Of a stretch of 64,000 nt of DNA, positions 24,831-38,905 are shown in pieces (the stretch's first letter is position 1; each line of letters begins with the position of its first letter). The position numbers and the translations under genes are program-made. Where the stretch lies: the NCBI GenBank assembly GCA_023374045.1, contig CM041776.1, positions 125,393,733 to 125,457,732 of the forward strand. Reading direction: 5' to 3'. The notes beneath the pieces were generated by a model, which was not told where the DNA came from, made no database searches, and worked only from the letters and a program-made list of their open reading frames with translations. This stretch comes from Limonium bicolor. Its lineage: Eukaryota > Streptophyta > Magnoliopsida > Caryophyllales > Plumbaginaceae.

Positions 24831-25391
24831 CAAACAGACCCCATTTTTCAAGTGCTTTTCTACTCATTTTGAACTCCAAATTTACCCCATTCTTTTCCCA
24901 CTCATTCCATAAATTTTCCACATGTTTTCTACATGTTTAAAAACCTTAAAACATGCACTAAACCTTCCTCAATCATCACCAAACTTGTCACTCAATTTCT
25001 TACGAAAATTCCTAACACTTGTAACATTTTCCTTAGGTTTCTAAGGAGTAGTTATTCCTACAACTTCAACTAACCATAGTGTTTCTTCACAACCATCTTA
25101 ACTACTCCCCAAGCATCATTATGCTACCCATTTCCTTTACTCAAACCTCTCAAAGTTCTCAAAGTCATATTGCATCTCCATGCGTAACTTCCTCTCCTTT
25201 ACACTTACTACTCATCATTCCTAACTTGTACATACCTATACATTTCTTGCCATCCTTTTAACACCTTAACATTGTTCTTCATTTACCTTAACCATGCTAT
25301 ACCCTTCTTAGACAACTTTCATCCCATCACTCAAATCCACTCAATACCATGAAGGTTACCCAAACTAGATCATTCCTAAATCATCGCATGG

Positions 25392-26182
25392 TGAAATACC
25401 CCTACATTTAAATAATTAAATAATGGTAAATATACATTATTTTGGGGATTATTAAACCTAAGAAAGTATAAAAATTCTCAGGCGTTTAAAAACGCACCTA
25501 AACTCTTTAAGGTCAAAAACGTGCGTTAAAGTCCGACCTTGAGTAAACAATTATATAAGCTATAAACTTCATATGAAGATAATAAAGGATCATTATATGA
25601 CCCTTAGAACGCAGGACCTCATCTAAAATTGAATAAAAATACAAATGGCTCGGGAGTTCCCTTAAAGGCCCTTAAGGCCCGAAAGTCCCGGAAATACCTT
25701 ATAGTGAAGTAAACATTACAACTTCATTCCAAATGCTCCATAACACTCTATTAGATATATAAGATGAAGTCCTCACGCTAAATTCTCAGTTAAACGCAAA
25801 GTGCTAGGAGATGCCTTAAGGGGGTCCCATAAACCCTCGGGAATGCCCCGGAGGAGTGCCGAGGTGGCACGAACTCCTATAAAATTAATTCTTAGAGTTC
25901 CTAACATCACTATTAATCATTCTAAGAGATTGGATGAGCTACTTGCTCAAAATAAACAAAGTACTCGGGAGAATTTCTTAACGCTCCTTTTTGCCCGGTT
26001 AGCCCGGGAATTGGTTCTGAGTTGATATAACCCCATATAACTCAATGTAACACCTTAACATATTATTATTGACTATAAAAATGTCAATAAACACTTGGAA
26101 CTCATAGCGACTACTTATTTTTCAGAAAATCCTTAAAGCACAAAAATGCACCTTCGGGTGTCACAAAAACGCGTTTTACGCA
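25392..26182 (+). mobile_element. LTR E fragment, first copy
   Basis: It begins TGAAATACCCCTACATTT in plus orientation and resembles the A-type LTR read in its own sense (compare 23413 down to about 22600), including the GC-rich palindromic clusters (25645-25700 and 25800-25870). It stops at the duplication joint. With the A LTR 2 kb away it forms a large inverted repeat. Confidence 0.82.
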
Positions 26183-29100
26183 GGCGGCATTACATACTCA
26201 ACGGCGGTGTACAATGCCGTTAGTCACCCACGTGACTAACAAGGCGAGTTACAATACTACATACTATCGGTCTGATGAATATGAACATACCGAGTACTCT
26301 ACACAATACAATACTTCCCATTGCTTACTTACCCAAAATCCAATTACAACTTCAATACATTACTATACCGAGTACACTACAATCCTTAAATTACCGATAC
26401 AGTTTAAACTTCCGAATTCGCCTTACAATACAAGTACCAATCCCTACTATACAACTACCCATGCTTACGTAGCAGTCCCTGTCCTACTCTCTCGAACGGT
26501 GATCAGCTTCGGGTACCTGCACACTAAAAACGGTCCCCCGAGGGGGTCAGCTTACGCTACACATGAAATTCGCATATACCGCATGCTAACCGCGGTACGC
26601 CGACTACTTTGGGTCGGATATACATGGAGTTCATTTTACATGCATCCATACATACTCATGCTACAACAATACATTCACAATACCTACATACACATACAAG
26701 GTTCAATACTTACTAAGGAAGACAATTCGATAGTCAACCGTCATACTAGCTATTTGTTCAATACTCTTTCGTTGCATTACTCGTTACTCTACTCATACTC
26801 ACTCCTTACTCTTGTATACTCATCACTCCATGTTCGGTATCCTACTCGTACACGATCCTTACTCTGTACTCGTTACTATACTTGTGTATACTTGCTACTC
26901 AATACTCCATACTTACTCATACGTACTCAGTACTCAATACTTACTCATACATACTCAATACTCGATACTCATTACGTACTCATACTCACTTCTTACTCAG
27001 TACTCATTACTTACTCATACATACGCAATACTCATACTCAATACTTTGGTCTCTGGGCGGAGTCATACAGAAGACTCGCCACCGGACCTACAATGCGAGG
27101 GCTATACGCTTAGCTCCTCAAATACTCAAATATCCGTTTTACCGGACTACTCCAATTCCCAACACTCTTCTCTCAGAGTATAATACAATCTCATGGATTA
27201 GCCTAGAAGTATCTCTCTCGATAACCTCTGCTAGCTTAGGGAATTACCACCGTCTAGTATCCTCAGATTTAAGGGTTTCCCCAACATATCGAATACTCTC
27301 TCGTTCGGGGCATCCTTACATCAGTCGGGTCCTCTCATAATGGGTCGACTAATTGCTAAGGGGTTTGGAGATCCCTCATCATTCTTTACTACACTCATGG
27401 TTCATGTGTTGCACCAAGATTAATTCCTCTATTAGAGGTTATTTGTATACTTCCACTACTTATTAATTGTGGATCATTCATTTCGGTTCTCCTACCGTTA
27501 TCGGGAGGTTATTACTCCCGTACACTCCCTCACATTCTAGTGAGTTCATTGGGTAGCGTTATCGTTATTGATTCGATAGTTTAGTGCGTTGCTACATTTC
27601 CATTAGTTCATAACGTGACTCTTACTACGCGTCACTACAAAACAAGACTCATCTATGAGTCGTACTACACACTAAATGAAGCCACACGGTCAAACATGAA
27701 GGGTTAGCTCACACAACATACATCAAGACATACAATGAAGGCAATAAACCATTTTCATGCTTTAGTCTTGATTAGCCGGCATACAGCACACAAATCAACG
27801 TAACTCGGTTAGCATACGGGGCATGAGAAAATCATACCTTTCACCGGAGTTAGCTTTAACACGTGTGTTCCCTCGTTCCTTGGTTCACACTTGTTCCACT
27901 GATAATGTTCCAATATTATTATTAATACTATACTATTACGATACACAAATAATTACTACTCCCATACTTACCCCGTTATCCCGGTGTACTTAACGTTCTC
28001 ATACCCTCAACTTACTTGGTTACTTTCTACTCTTGTTTTCCTACTCATATACTACTTTCTTTACCATTACTACTTATTAATGGTGTATTACTACATATAT
28101 GCATATATAGGTATAGGCATATATATACATATGATTACTATAATCATATAATAAAACATTTTTTTTTTGACTCGACCGGACTACAGGGTCGGTCGCAAGT
28201 CCGGTCCATTCCAGTAGCTATCAGTATGGACATTTTCTATCTCGACCGAACTTGCAAGTCCGGTCGCAAGTTCGGTCCATTCCAGAAGCTTTCATCTGCG
28301 GAATTTTTCTGGCCGACCGAACTTGCAAGTCCGGTCGCAAGTTCGGTCCATTCCAGAAGGTTTCAGACGGGAGAATTTTCTGGTCCGACCGAACTTGCAT
28401 GTCCGGTCGCAAGTCCGGTCTATTCCAGAAGGTTTCCCGTCTTTGTAATTCTGGGCTCGACCGACCTTGCAAGTTCGGTCCCAAGGTCGGTCCGGCCCAG
28501 TACTTCAGTTTTAAATTCTGTTTTCAGTTCTATACTTTACCCATTGCTTCCCCAATCTTCCTACATGTAATGCCACATATTTTAACACTACTTAGGCCCT
28601 CAAAATTGCCTTGGTTCATCCCCCAAATACCTTACTCATTTCTAAATCCATATACACAATTTTTCCTCACTCCCTTCAACACTTGTAACAGTTTTTGTCA
28701 CACTTATGCTACAGATTTTATAACTCAATCCTCACATCCAATACTTCTACTACCAATACCATTACTAGTATCCCAAATTTAATTCCAAGCAATCACCATG
28801 TCTATACCCAAGTCCAACATCCATTCCACTACATCTTGCACTCTAATTTTTCCTAGCTTTTCCAATACATTTCTATCACTTCTTGCTACAGATTTTTATA
28901 TACTTTATCCTCATTCTCCAATTACCAATCCATGGTCATTATCCATCTCTACTAACCCCAATACATTCCTTGGTTCTCCCTTTCACCAAGTCATTCTTAA
29001 TACACAATTCCTACTAAAATTTCGCCATAGTTCACCTACTTTCCTTACTTATCCACACATACCTTTTCTCATCAACTTCATCCCTATTCTAGCCAAACCA

Positions 29101-30280
29101 CAAGGGTTCTATCAGCACTCATACAAGAATCTTAATACACCCATATCTCCTCAATTACCATACCAATACATCATTACTTCCTCAAATAGTAATACTAGTA
29201 CACATATATCATTCATTTGGCTCTAAGGCCTACAAATCCACATATTTGCTCACAAATACTCAAACATTCATAACTACAATACTTAGTACAATAGTTTAGG
29301 TTCTTTTATTTGTTCACCCATTCCCATTACACTAGTGCATTAAATTGAGCATTAAAAGAGCTCTTACTTGGAGCTTATATTTTTTTCTCCTTTCCATTCT
29401 TCTCTTCCTCTCCTCCTTGTACCATCGGTCAAATGGGAATGGAGTTGTTAAACTCCATCCCAACACCCAAGAACACAAAAAATGCATTTTAATTACTCTT
29501 CTAAACCATTAGAGAATTCTATCCCATGGAAAGGCTTAGAGCACAAGTTAGGGTTTTTACCTTGGAGATCTTTGAGGGATTCTCACTCTTGAATCAAGAA
29601 GGGAATTACTCCACCATTGGAGGGTTGAACAATGCCCAAGCAAAGAGAGAAAAACAAGGTAAGAGAGAGACCAAAAATCGGCCATACCAGAGATGGAGAA
29701 AAGTGAGGTCTTTCATGGAGATTTTTTACCTTGTTGGAAAGAGGAGACTCCTAGCTCCATGATGGTGGTTCTTTTCTCTTCAAATGGGGAAACCCATGGA
29801 GATGAAACTCATTCTTTTCGAATTTTGAAAGATAGAAATGTAGAGGAGGATGAGGGGAGTTCAATATGTGTTTTATTTACATTTGGAGCTCAAATGGAGT
29901 TAGAGCATGGAGAGAAAGTGAGGAAGCCATGGGAGCTTCCTTTAGGGCTTTGAAATCGCCAACAAGAGGGGAGGAAGGAAGAAGAGAGCTGCAGAGAGGG
30001 GTTCCATCGTGAGAGGGGGAAGGGAGTTGGAGAGAGAGAAGAGAAATGAGAGAATAAGAGGAGATAGGGGGTTATTTACTTTTGTACTTTTTACTTTTTG
30101 CTTTATTTGATTTACTTATTTGTTACTTGTGTGTGTGTGAGAGAGAGCTGTTTACACCAGTAAAAACAGTCCCCCTCTGTAATACTAGCTGGAGCGTTTT
30201 TCGTCTTTTACAGAAAACACGTTATTTTACCCGGTTTGATACTATTCACTAATCGGGCCCGTTTTCCAGAATTTTCTTGT
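26183..30280 (-). mobile_element. LTR C, second copy
   Basis: This is the duplicate of 14039-18115 with the same truncation joint at its right end. It keeps the LTR-end hairpin, three-hairpin module, TACTCA segment and purine-rich leader strand, but not the TGTAACACCCC terminus, which lies outside the duplicated unit. Long open frames in it come from low-complexity sequence. Confidence 0.85.
28174..28492 (-). repeat. Array of five hairpin units, second copy of LTR C
   Basis: It is nearly identical to 16026-16345, with one base missing in unit 1. The arms and the covarying units are the same. Confidence 0.85.
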
Positions 30281-33200
30281 GATGAACAGATACTGAGCAC
30301 TCTAATTATTACAAACCAAATCCAACCAACATGAGCAACTAACTGAATACAACAACCTCCTTAATACAATAGAAAACAAAACCAAAGGTGTTTGTTGAAA
30401 ACACATCAGCTACCCCCGTGTGCCGCCTCCGGCTTGAGTCTTCTTCAATAACCTGGAATGTTTGGCCCATTGAAGGGCTCAACAATCGAAATGATGGTAT
30501 GATAAATGTAGTCTTAAATCATCTAGATTCCTTAAGTCGTTTTAGCCATCTTGATATTAGATTCTTTACATGAATGTCGGTTTACAATAATAACAGTAAT
30601 AACTGTAAACATTAAACACTCACATAACAATTCAACTGTAAACATCAATGTACATAGTACACAACACCAATAACCACACATCAATAATCCATAAAAATAA
30701 CCAATAATCACACAGTAATCCTTAACAATAACCAATAATCACACAACATAATCCATAATGTTAACCAACAAGATACGCGTATTAAACTGTACTAGTTAGT
30801 TGGCCACCTGGCCCTTATCCTTTAAACCAATCACTTAACCTTTCCAATTAATTTCCACCTCAGGCCTCATGTAAGACAACCCTTAATAACATTTTAATGG
30901 ACGATAGTCCCCTGGGTTACAAGGAACCGTTCCAGCTGACCTTATGGCCCTGGATAATATATTGACCGATCCGGTCGAACTGTGCACCAACGGCAGTGCC
31001 CTCCGCCATCCTCGAATGGACTGATGGATTCCCTTGAGTGACTCCCCATTGAAGTCTCTCGTAGTGATCACGATGCGCAACCAGAAAGTCGAAACAGTCT
31101 GGATTCCTCTCTTTATAAGTTAGCCCTTTAGTTAGTGATACAATAATCAATCCTTGAGTTAAGACTATAATAGATGACCATCAGTTAAGTTCAATAATAC
31201 CTAAAGGTCAGTTAGTCTGTTCTAGTTTAGATGTATAAACTTCGAGTCATAAGATGTTCGCGTAACAAAGAACGCAACAGTCTTGAGCAATACAGTATAC
31301 AATAACATATACATAAAATCACAGATATCGTTCTTAACATCAAACACACAATGTATGGACCTTAGGAAAATCCTTAGGACATTCAGACCACACAATTAAC
31401 ATACCGTTCACCGTAATAACTGCTAGCTTAACAAATTCCTGTTCAGTAGTTCTTTCCCGTACGCTGTTATATAAACATGCAATACCGGGTAATATTAATA
31501 CCACTATTCATTAGCATTACAGTACTGTCACTGTAGAGTTTATACTCGTAGGATACTAACTCTGTATGTTCTTTATTTCCCCCTGTTAATTAACAGTGGT
31601 TCTAGATAGTTCATTATTTTATGTGGTCTCCACATGTGATAATGAATTTCCACTTGTAGTATATTTCCATTTCCTTAATTATATACTCATGATTGTTTCC
31701 ACTTATTCTTTATATTATATCCTTTAGTCATTTTTATTATAACCACCATTATTTTATAAACTTTATATTATACTCCATAATATACCATAATACATTATAT
31801 CACCTAGTTTTAATTCCTTTATTTATTAAATTTTAAAACCAACCTTATTAATTTCTGTAATTATAAGTTGGACACAATAACTTTCATAAGTTACCAAATA
31901 GCCTTATAAATTCGGTATTTATTTTGGACACATTAACTTTTGTAATTTACCAAATAACCACATATATCTTTTCGGTAATTACAATTCAAATACTCCAACT
32001 TTTATAAATTACTAAATAACCATAAACTTTTATAATTTACTAATATCCATATTAACTTTCGGTAATTGCAAAACAATTGTATTAATCTTTATAAATTATC
32101 AATGACCACATAACTTTTATAAATTGTTAACTAACCACTTATCTTTCGGTATTTACAAATATATATACTAACTTTTATAAATTACAATTAAATCCCTTAC
32201 ACTTTCGGTTTTAATATATACCTTCCCCTTATTCACAATTTAACCCCAAAACTTTATATAAGTTACATATTAACTTATAACCTATAGTTTTAATATTTAA
32301 TTTTCCTAAAATACCGAAAAGGCCCTTATACTTTTACAAATTATACTTTCACCCCTTGTTTAATTCGGTTTCATAAATATACTTTCTTAAATTATAATTC
32401 ACCCTTAAACTTTTATAAACTTAATATTTTATGTATAAATCATTTTAACCCAAAGTTTTTGGTCAACACTTTGACCAAGACTTAATTTCATAACTAATAC
32501 TTTAATATACCCATAAAATCTTATGTAATTCAGTTTCACTCCCAAACTTTCCAATATTACAAATTAGTCCCAAAACATTATAAAATGTATTTTAACAATT
32601 AACCACTTATTTAAATTCACCAAAATTCACAATATTAATTCCTACCTTATATAAACATAATAAATATACCAAATTAACCCTTTAATTCTTGGCAATTGTT
32701 ATTTGTACTCCAAACTTTTCAAAATTCACATTTTAACCACATAACTTATTAAACGAGCCATATAAATACTTGTAGCTATTTTTAATACTCCCAAAATTTA
32801 TAATATAAGTTAATATACTTATATACTTCAAAAATCACCAATATTCTCATATCATTCTCGGCTTTAATATACATTTACTATATGGTTTTAAAACTAGATT
32901 TAAACCTTATAATATATACATATAAATGTATATAAGCCATATGACACTTCTAAAATTATGCTAATGACCTAGAATGGTTATAAACTCAAAATAGAAACAT
33001 TTTATTCCTTGACAATTCAATTTATATTATATATGCATCTTAATTAATTTTTGTGACACCAATTTATACCTTAAGGTAATAACCTTACCTTATATGTTAT
33101 AAATTATTTTCTTGACATTTTAACTCAATATTTTCGGCCTTAATATTACTAAGGCTTATACATAATTTTTATACCAAAGTTTGAAGCTTAAATCAAGCTT

Positions 33201-33425
33201 AAACTTAAAACCTTATTATATAACTTACTCTTTAAATCAAGATAATTCTTGTACTTGATTTCTCCTTGAATTCCAAGCTCTCCAAATGCTATTTTGATGA
33301 AGAAAATTCGGCCTCCTTGAATATATTTAGGAGATCCATTTGTTAAACTTCTAAGAAGGATTTATAAATAAGATTTGGAGTAGTTTTACAAAAGTTTACC
33401 ATAGGAATTTTTCAAAGAATTTTCG
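30281..33425 (-). mobile_element. Element A 5' LTR, second copy, left part
   Basis: It duplicates 18116 to about 21256 and is cut by element F at the pentamer TTTCG (33421-33425). The matching part of the first copy is uninterrupted and shows the empty insertion site. Confidence 0.85.
33421..33425. repeat. Target site duplication of F, left
   Basis: TTTCG precedes the LTR start TGAAAT at 33426 and recurs at 49093-49097 after the LTR end. The undisrupted copy near 21260 has a single TTTCG, so the 5-bp duplication is directly demonstrated. Confidence 0.95.
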
Positions 33426-33786
33426 TGAAATACCCCTAAATATTTAACATATTAAAACATAACACGTTTTATAATTCGAACGATTAAAACTAGTACATAT
33501 ATATATGTACGAACACGAAAACATATGTACGTAACGTTATGGTATCGTAACATGTAATAAAAATGAACGTCGCATAACTTTGTTACAAAATTTATAATAA
33601 CACGATATAATGTATCGTCGCACATATAACGTAACGTTGGAAATATGTGACAATGTCGTCACCTAGCCTCGTAACGAAAGGAAACAATAATGGTAATAAC
33701 AACACGAAATAATATATAGTCACATATATATAAGTAAACATATATATAACTTAGTCAAATAAAAAGAAAGGAAAAAGGGAGCAAAG

Positions 33787-33858
33787 ACGCTCCCGTTGAG
33801 GCTCGAACCCGAGACGTCCCATACTTGTTCCGAGTGCTTAACCGGGTGAGCTGCGATC
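33787..33858 (-). other. tRNA-like segment in the F 5' LTR (Pol III box-like)
   Basis: On the minus strand CAGCTCACCCGGTTAAGC resembles a tRNA D-arm (A box) and GGGTTCGAGCC resembles the T-arm (B box), at tRNA-like spacing. The anticodon arm and acceptor stem do not fold convincingly, so it is not a working tRNA gene. It may derive from a tRNA or a tRNA-derived SINE. The 3' LTR has the identical segment at 43889-43960. Confidence 0.6.
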
Positions 33859-34435
33859 AATTTCAGTAACATATCTCAACAACTTAATATTGGTACTCAG
33901 TCGGGTAAACTAAATACAAACGAAAAAAAAAAACAAGAAGAGTCAAACACGTACTCCCTGTAGCGCCAATTCCTTCTCCTTCCTTGGCGAAGCACCAGAT
34001 TGAACAAGAATGTAACAGGGACATACATGCTGTCATCGATTGTTGAATTTGAGGAACTGGACAGAGGAGTATGGGCGTGCACCAGAGGGTGAACTCCACA
34101 ACCGCCACCTGTGTCGTGTTAGACGTCAGTAGAGAAACAAAAAAAAAACACAGACCTAGAGACTTGCACAGCAGAATAATTCTTCCCTAACTTCCACGAC
34201 ATTAAATCGAGATTAACACTCTCCATAAACCCTTGCAACTGAGGAGCTAATCTAACCCATAATTCCCTGTTTCAGAGACATGAGAATCGCCCCCCTCTCT
34301 ACCTCGTGCGTGCTCTCCAATTCCCCAGACTGTCTCCTGTCGAAAACACCCAACGGTTTCCTCCTACCTTGAGTCCTCTAATTAATACCCTGCTTGACTA
34401 TCCTTTTCTCCTTTGCATGCGGTGCCAACAAGCCC

Positions 34436-34990
34436 TCAGGTAAGCCGCTGTTTACTCATGCGTGGGAATGAACCCAAGTTTCCATGGCACTCTTGAATCC
34501 CCTCTATTTTGTTGTTTCAGTTCGAAGAGAGGGACTGACACTTTGCTCTTGCCTTCTTTCTTGTTTCATCAGTAAACCAAGCACCCCACTCTTCCTGTCT
34601 GTCTGTCGAACTTGAGCTCAAACACCTGGAGAGGAACTAACAGGTGAGTTCTAAATGAAATGCATTTCCCCTGTTGGTTTGGCCGATAACCCATGCATGA
34701 GTTCCTCTAACTCTTCTCACTGTCTCACGTAGAGAACCATACATGCTAAATAAAGAGTAGTGTACTGAAGAAAAACACCGAGGCAATTATTCTTCTGCCA
34801 AAAGGTAAGACATTACAAGGAAAACTTAGTTCTTGGTTCCACCTTCCTCTCTGTCACATTACCGACATGTCGAGAGTAACACCTGAGGTTCTCTTCCAGT
34901 TGAGACAGTGCGCTAAGAGGCTGGGAGTCTGCATTGTATCAAGGAGATTCACAGGAGAAACAGCCAGGATAAAGAGGTGAGCATTCATAA
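34436..34990 (+). other. Cluster of splice-donor-like sites in LTR F
   Basis: Four good matches to the 5' splice site occur in about 550 nt: CTCAGGTAAGCC (about 34436), CAGGTGAGT (34641), AAAGGTAAGA (34801) and GAGGTGAGC (about 34975). An acceptor-like TTGTTTCAG ends at 34520, which would define an intron of about 80 nt with the first donor. Splicing is inferred only. Confidence 0.35.
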
Positions 34991-37900
34991 CCAAGGTCTA
35001 TAACCAGAAACAAAGCTAGATCTACTCAAATCTGTAACTGCATGTCTTCTGTAACAATAGCCTACGTATAGTAACTGCCCAAGAGTATTGCAGGGGGGGA
35101 GTAGGGTTGTTTAGGAACTTAAATACAACTAAGCAACTAGAGAACTCTGAAGATAAAGAAGTAGAAACAGATCACCAAAAAAAAAAACGGGAAACTGATA
35201 CTGATACGACAGTCTCTTTTATGTTGATCCTGATAAAGTCCAGCTGCTGGGAAGTTACATGCTTTGTGACATTAGCAAGTACTGTCTTGGGTCTGTTCCA
35301 AAGCTAAACCTTGAGTAAACCCTTAACTACTGGATAAGCAACTCGTGGAAATAATTAGAAACCAGGATGGAACTAAGAACAGGAAGAAAACAGTCAAAAG
35401 AAAACTACATCAGTTTCGGTATGGGTGCTGTGTAGCAGTTTTCTCTTTTTCAGAAACATAATATTATTGCCTTGAGTCTGTTAAAGATTTGAACCGACAC
35501 GAAGACTCACAACTAAGGGGTTAAATAGATTGAGGAAGTAGAACTTAAGGTGAGGAACTAAAAAGGAAGACAAACAGAGACTAAAATTCGTAACAGCTCA
35601 TGTTCCCAAATCTCACAGGTTGGAGTTTCTGCGTGAGTGCTTTCTGAGGGTTCTATGGAGTTGTAGTGGGAGAGTTGGGAGCTCAAAGTTGTATTAAATT
35701 ACCTGCCTAAATTTGATAACCGTTGGAGAAATAGGAGGTCCAGACCCGAGGGTAAGAAAATAAATTTTAGAGAAATAAAGGTTATCAGGTTAGCAGTTCA
35801 GGAACTGATTTCTGAAAGTTGTTTTGGTTTCCTGTGCCCTGGTTCTGTTTGGAGACTCATATTGAAGTAAACCACCTAACCAGTAGCTAAACCAGGTGGA
35901 AACATCAGGGAAGTGAAAAAACAGATAGATCGGTAAAAGAAAGAGAAGTAGAAGGAGGTGTAACAGGTGGGTGGCAGTTTCTGAAATGTGATACTTCGTG
36001 TATATTAACTTATCAGGTGGTAGTCTTGTTCTCGTGAGCCAATTCTAGGTTTAAACTCCTAATAACACACTTGGTAAATGGGGATACGCCTGAGTAGAAG
36101 CAAAGGAAGACCTACACTGTAACAGAAAACAATGACAGAAGAGGATAACAGATTGTGTCAAGTTCAGTTTTCAGTCCTGTTTGGTGCTGGAAGTGTTTCT
36201 GCTCTCTGTAACAGTCTGGCTGGGATATTAGGAAGGTTATAGTGTCTTAGGTATGAACTAGAAACACCGTAACAGATGTAAATTAAGTTGGCAAGTCATT
36301 CGAGGATCTAAGAACCCGGTAACTGAGGATAAACAGCAAAGGAAAATAAAGAGAAACATCAGTCTGCCAGTTTAAGTTACAGATTTGGTTTTTTCTGTTT
36401 TAGTGTCAGTTTGTTAAGCCTGTACAACGTTATTCAGAGGAGTGTTCATGTGGTTTTGGGTTTTGTTTTAAATCAAAGTCTTGTTAACATAGAAACCGAG
36501 GTGTAGTTACACTGGGGAGGGAAATATAGACAGACATTCCAGGGTCTGTTTTCAGGTTTATGGTTGCTTCTGGAAAACTTGTTTCTGTTTCTGAACAGGG
36601 AAGTAATGGAGTAGTGGTGGAGGGTTTTGGGTTCAAAAGAGGTAATAAGACACGTGATTGAATAAGGAGTACATGGGGAAGAAATTTTAGTGACAAATTG
36701 GCAAATAACAGAATGGAATAAGAGGATAGATGATATGATATAATGCTTCAGGTTGAGGGTCGTTTTCTGAAGGAATTGCCTTCTGTATAAGTGGTGACAG
36801 TGGGCTGTTTGGAGTGATTTTCGGGTCTAAATTCATGGCATAACACTCAGTTAGATAAGTAAGTACCTTGGGAGAAATTTGAAGGAAAGGATCGGGATTA
36901 AACAGGAAGAGAATCAAGGAGGGGGTATCGGGTTCATAGTGTGCAGTTTCGGTTTTCTGATTTTCCTTCTTTCTGTATCTGTTTCTGTGTAACAGATTAC
37001 TGAGGTATTAGTGGTGCTATGTTGTCTTAGGCATGGGCTAGGAACGATGTTAAAGAAGTAAGCTAATTGGGCATAATCACTTGTGAATGTAGGAAGCAAG
37101 TAACTGATGACAAAAGAAGTGAATAAGGAGGGTTAGTGCAGAATATTGTTCCAGATCCCACTGTTATTATTTTCGGTGTAACTGAAATCCTAGAGGGACC
37201 AGAGAGGTGGTGATAGCTTATTAAAGGACCCAACCAGAGCTAATGTAGTTGATAAAACATTTGAGATAAAATAAGCCACCTTTGATACATTAAATGAGGG
37301 GTTAAGTGTGATTCAAAACCGGGTCTACGTGACAGTTTCATAAACATGGGAACTTCTGTACAAAGGACTTTAGGGGTATTCTAGGATCTATAATACCATT
37401 ATACGAGTGTTAAGATATTACTTACCTATGTTATACACACGTTACATAAACTTGTTACATAACTAGCGCTTAAAACACTTTTAAACATCACCTAAGGAAC
37501 AAAAGACTTGGTTAACATACCAACAAGTTGTGAGTGGCCTAGGAGTAAGATAAGCCTACAGTAAGTGCATGTGAAGTTCTAGGAATTTATATACACTAAG
37601 CATCTAACAACATACCTAGGGGATAACATACATTATAGAGTGTCACCACATAAAATAATAAAACTGACGCCTTGTTTTAAATTAACTCTAGGACCGTAGC
37701 GAGCTCAGAACGGGACTCGAGCGTAAGACTACTCGTGCTTTCAAATAAGGTATGGACATGTGTGGTTCGTATGTTACCGTGTTACACGGCTTGTGTGCTG
37801 CGTGCCTTGTTTGACAATGACCTTAAGACTAGCATGAAATTGGACTGCTTGCTATGACTTGTTTATATGCTTGTTACATATATCATTGCTGCATATTACT

Positions 37901-38562
37901 TGCGCGCACACAGTAGTGTAGTCCCTTCTCGCGATGAAACCTTGAGATGAAACACAACGAATTATGTGAACAAACAAGGAACGATATATAAGGAACACTC
38001 CTCTTAAACTATAGAGGACTTCTAACGACACCCACTATGGTGTCAAACTTATAACAATAATGAATAGTAAAATACCAGCTGAAGGAACCCATACGGGGTA
38101 TTGAAGTGACCCCACGTTCTCGACGCATGACGCCGGAAATGGAGGATTGGCTATGGAGGAGATGCTCTTCAATACGTGGTGATAAGAGAATTCACAAATA
38201 AACCTTAACTAATCAAGGAAAGATTGGCATCTACATGATATGGTCACGGGACCTAACTACATCCCCAGACCTGGTGCAAGAGGAGAGAAAGAGAATGCAC
38301 TCTATGAAAACAAGAGTAAAAGGAATGAAAACACACAACGCTCGAATGATCCCCTAGTGAGGATCGTTGGTATAATATACCTATGCACACGTTTGATTAG
38401 TTACATGATTACTGTCGCTATACTAGCAACTTGTTGTGCTTGGTTGCTTGTTTCTAATGCTTTGCTACTTTGCAGTGTGTATGATATTATGATGTGTTGT
38501 GGTATGCTTTCCTGTTTTGTTATAGCATGTAATATGACTTAATAATATTCGACCAAGTAGTC

Positions 38563-38640
38563 GTGTGGCCCGGTAACATGCGGGCTTCACACGTTCATAC
38601 TCGGCATAGTTTTGCTGAGTCCTTTATTTTTACAGGTATG
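38563..38640 (+). promoter_or_regulatory. Hairpin module of LTR F (5' copy)
   Basis: Hairpin a is GTGTGGCCCG with CGGGCTTCACAC (two bulged bases). Hairpin b is CTCGGCA with TGCTGAG including one G-U pair. The GC-rich hairpin c of other LTRs is absent, and a T-rich tract and ACAGGTATG follow. The 3' LTR has the module at about 48622-48700. Confidence 0.7.
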
Positions 38641-38905
38641 AATCGAGAGGCAGACAGAGAGTAGGCACGGGTGACTACCATAGGGGTAGTCCGTACGGGC
38701 AGGACTTTTTAGTAGTATGTTGCTAATGTATGGGTTAAGACTTTGTATTATTAGACCCTAGTTGACTTTCGGATTATGATGTTGAACTAAGAACTTATGT
38801 TGTAGTTTCCCCGGTACTTGGTCTGTAATTTCTGTTGTACTTGGATTTGATTGTGGTTTAATTCCAGTCATTCGGACCGCAGCTTGGTGTTGATGTTGTT
38901 GTTGT

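Larger units (their letters stand above)
23414..25391 (-). mobile_element. LTR D fragment, host of elements A and E
   Basis: The segment aligns in the same orientation with the LTR of H from about 56790 to 58700: the hairpin-a sequence with loop GTTAGCTT (23420-23440), a hairpin array, and a conserved region near 25015 resembling 58440. It starts at the outer edge of A and ends where the plus-strand LTR E begins, so both inserted into it. Neither end of D itself is in the window. It has no coding content. Confidence 0.8.
14039..26182. repeat. Tandem duplication, first copy (about 12.1 kb)
   Basis: The stretch containing most of C, the long part of the A 5' LTR, D and the start of E recurs in direct orientation at 26183-54016, where it is interrupted only by element F. 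Leaving F and its target repeat out, the second copy is about 12.16 kb. The joint between the copies (near 26183) does not coincide with an element boundary. Confidence 0.9.

Noticed and set aside
33787..33858. A functional tRNA gene
   Set aside because: A-box and B-box similarity is good, but the anticodon and acceptor stems do not pair.
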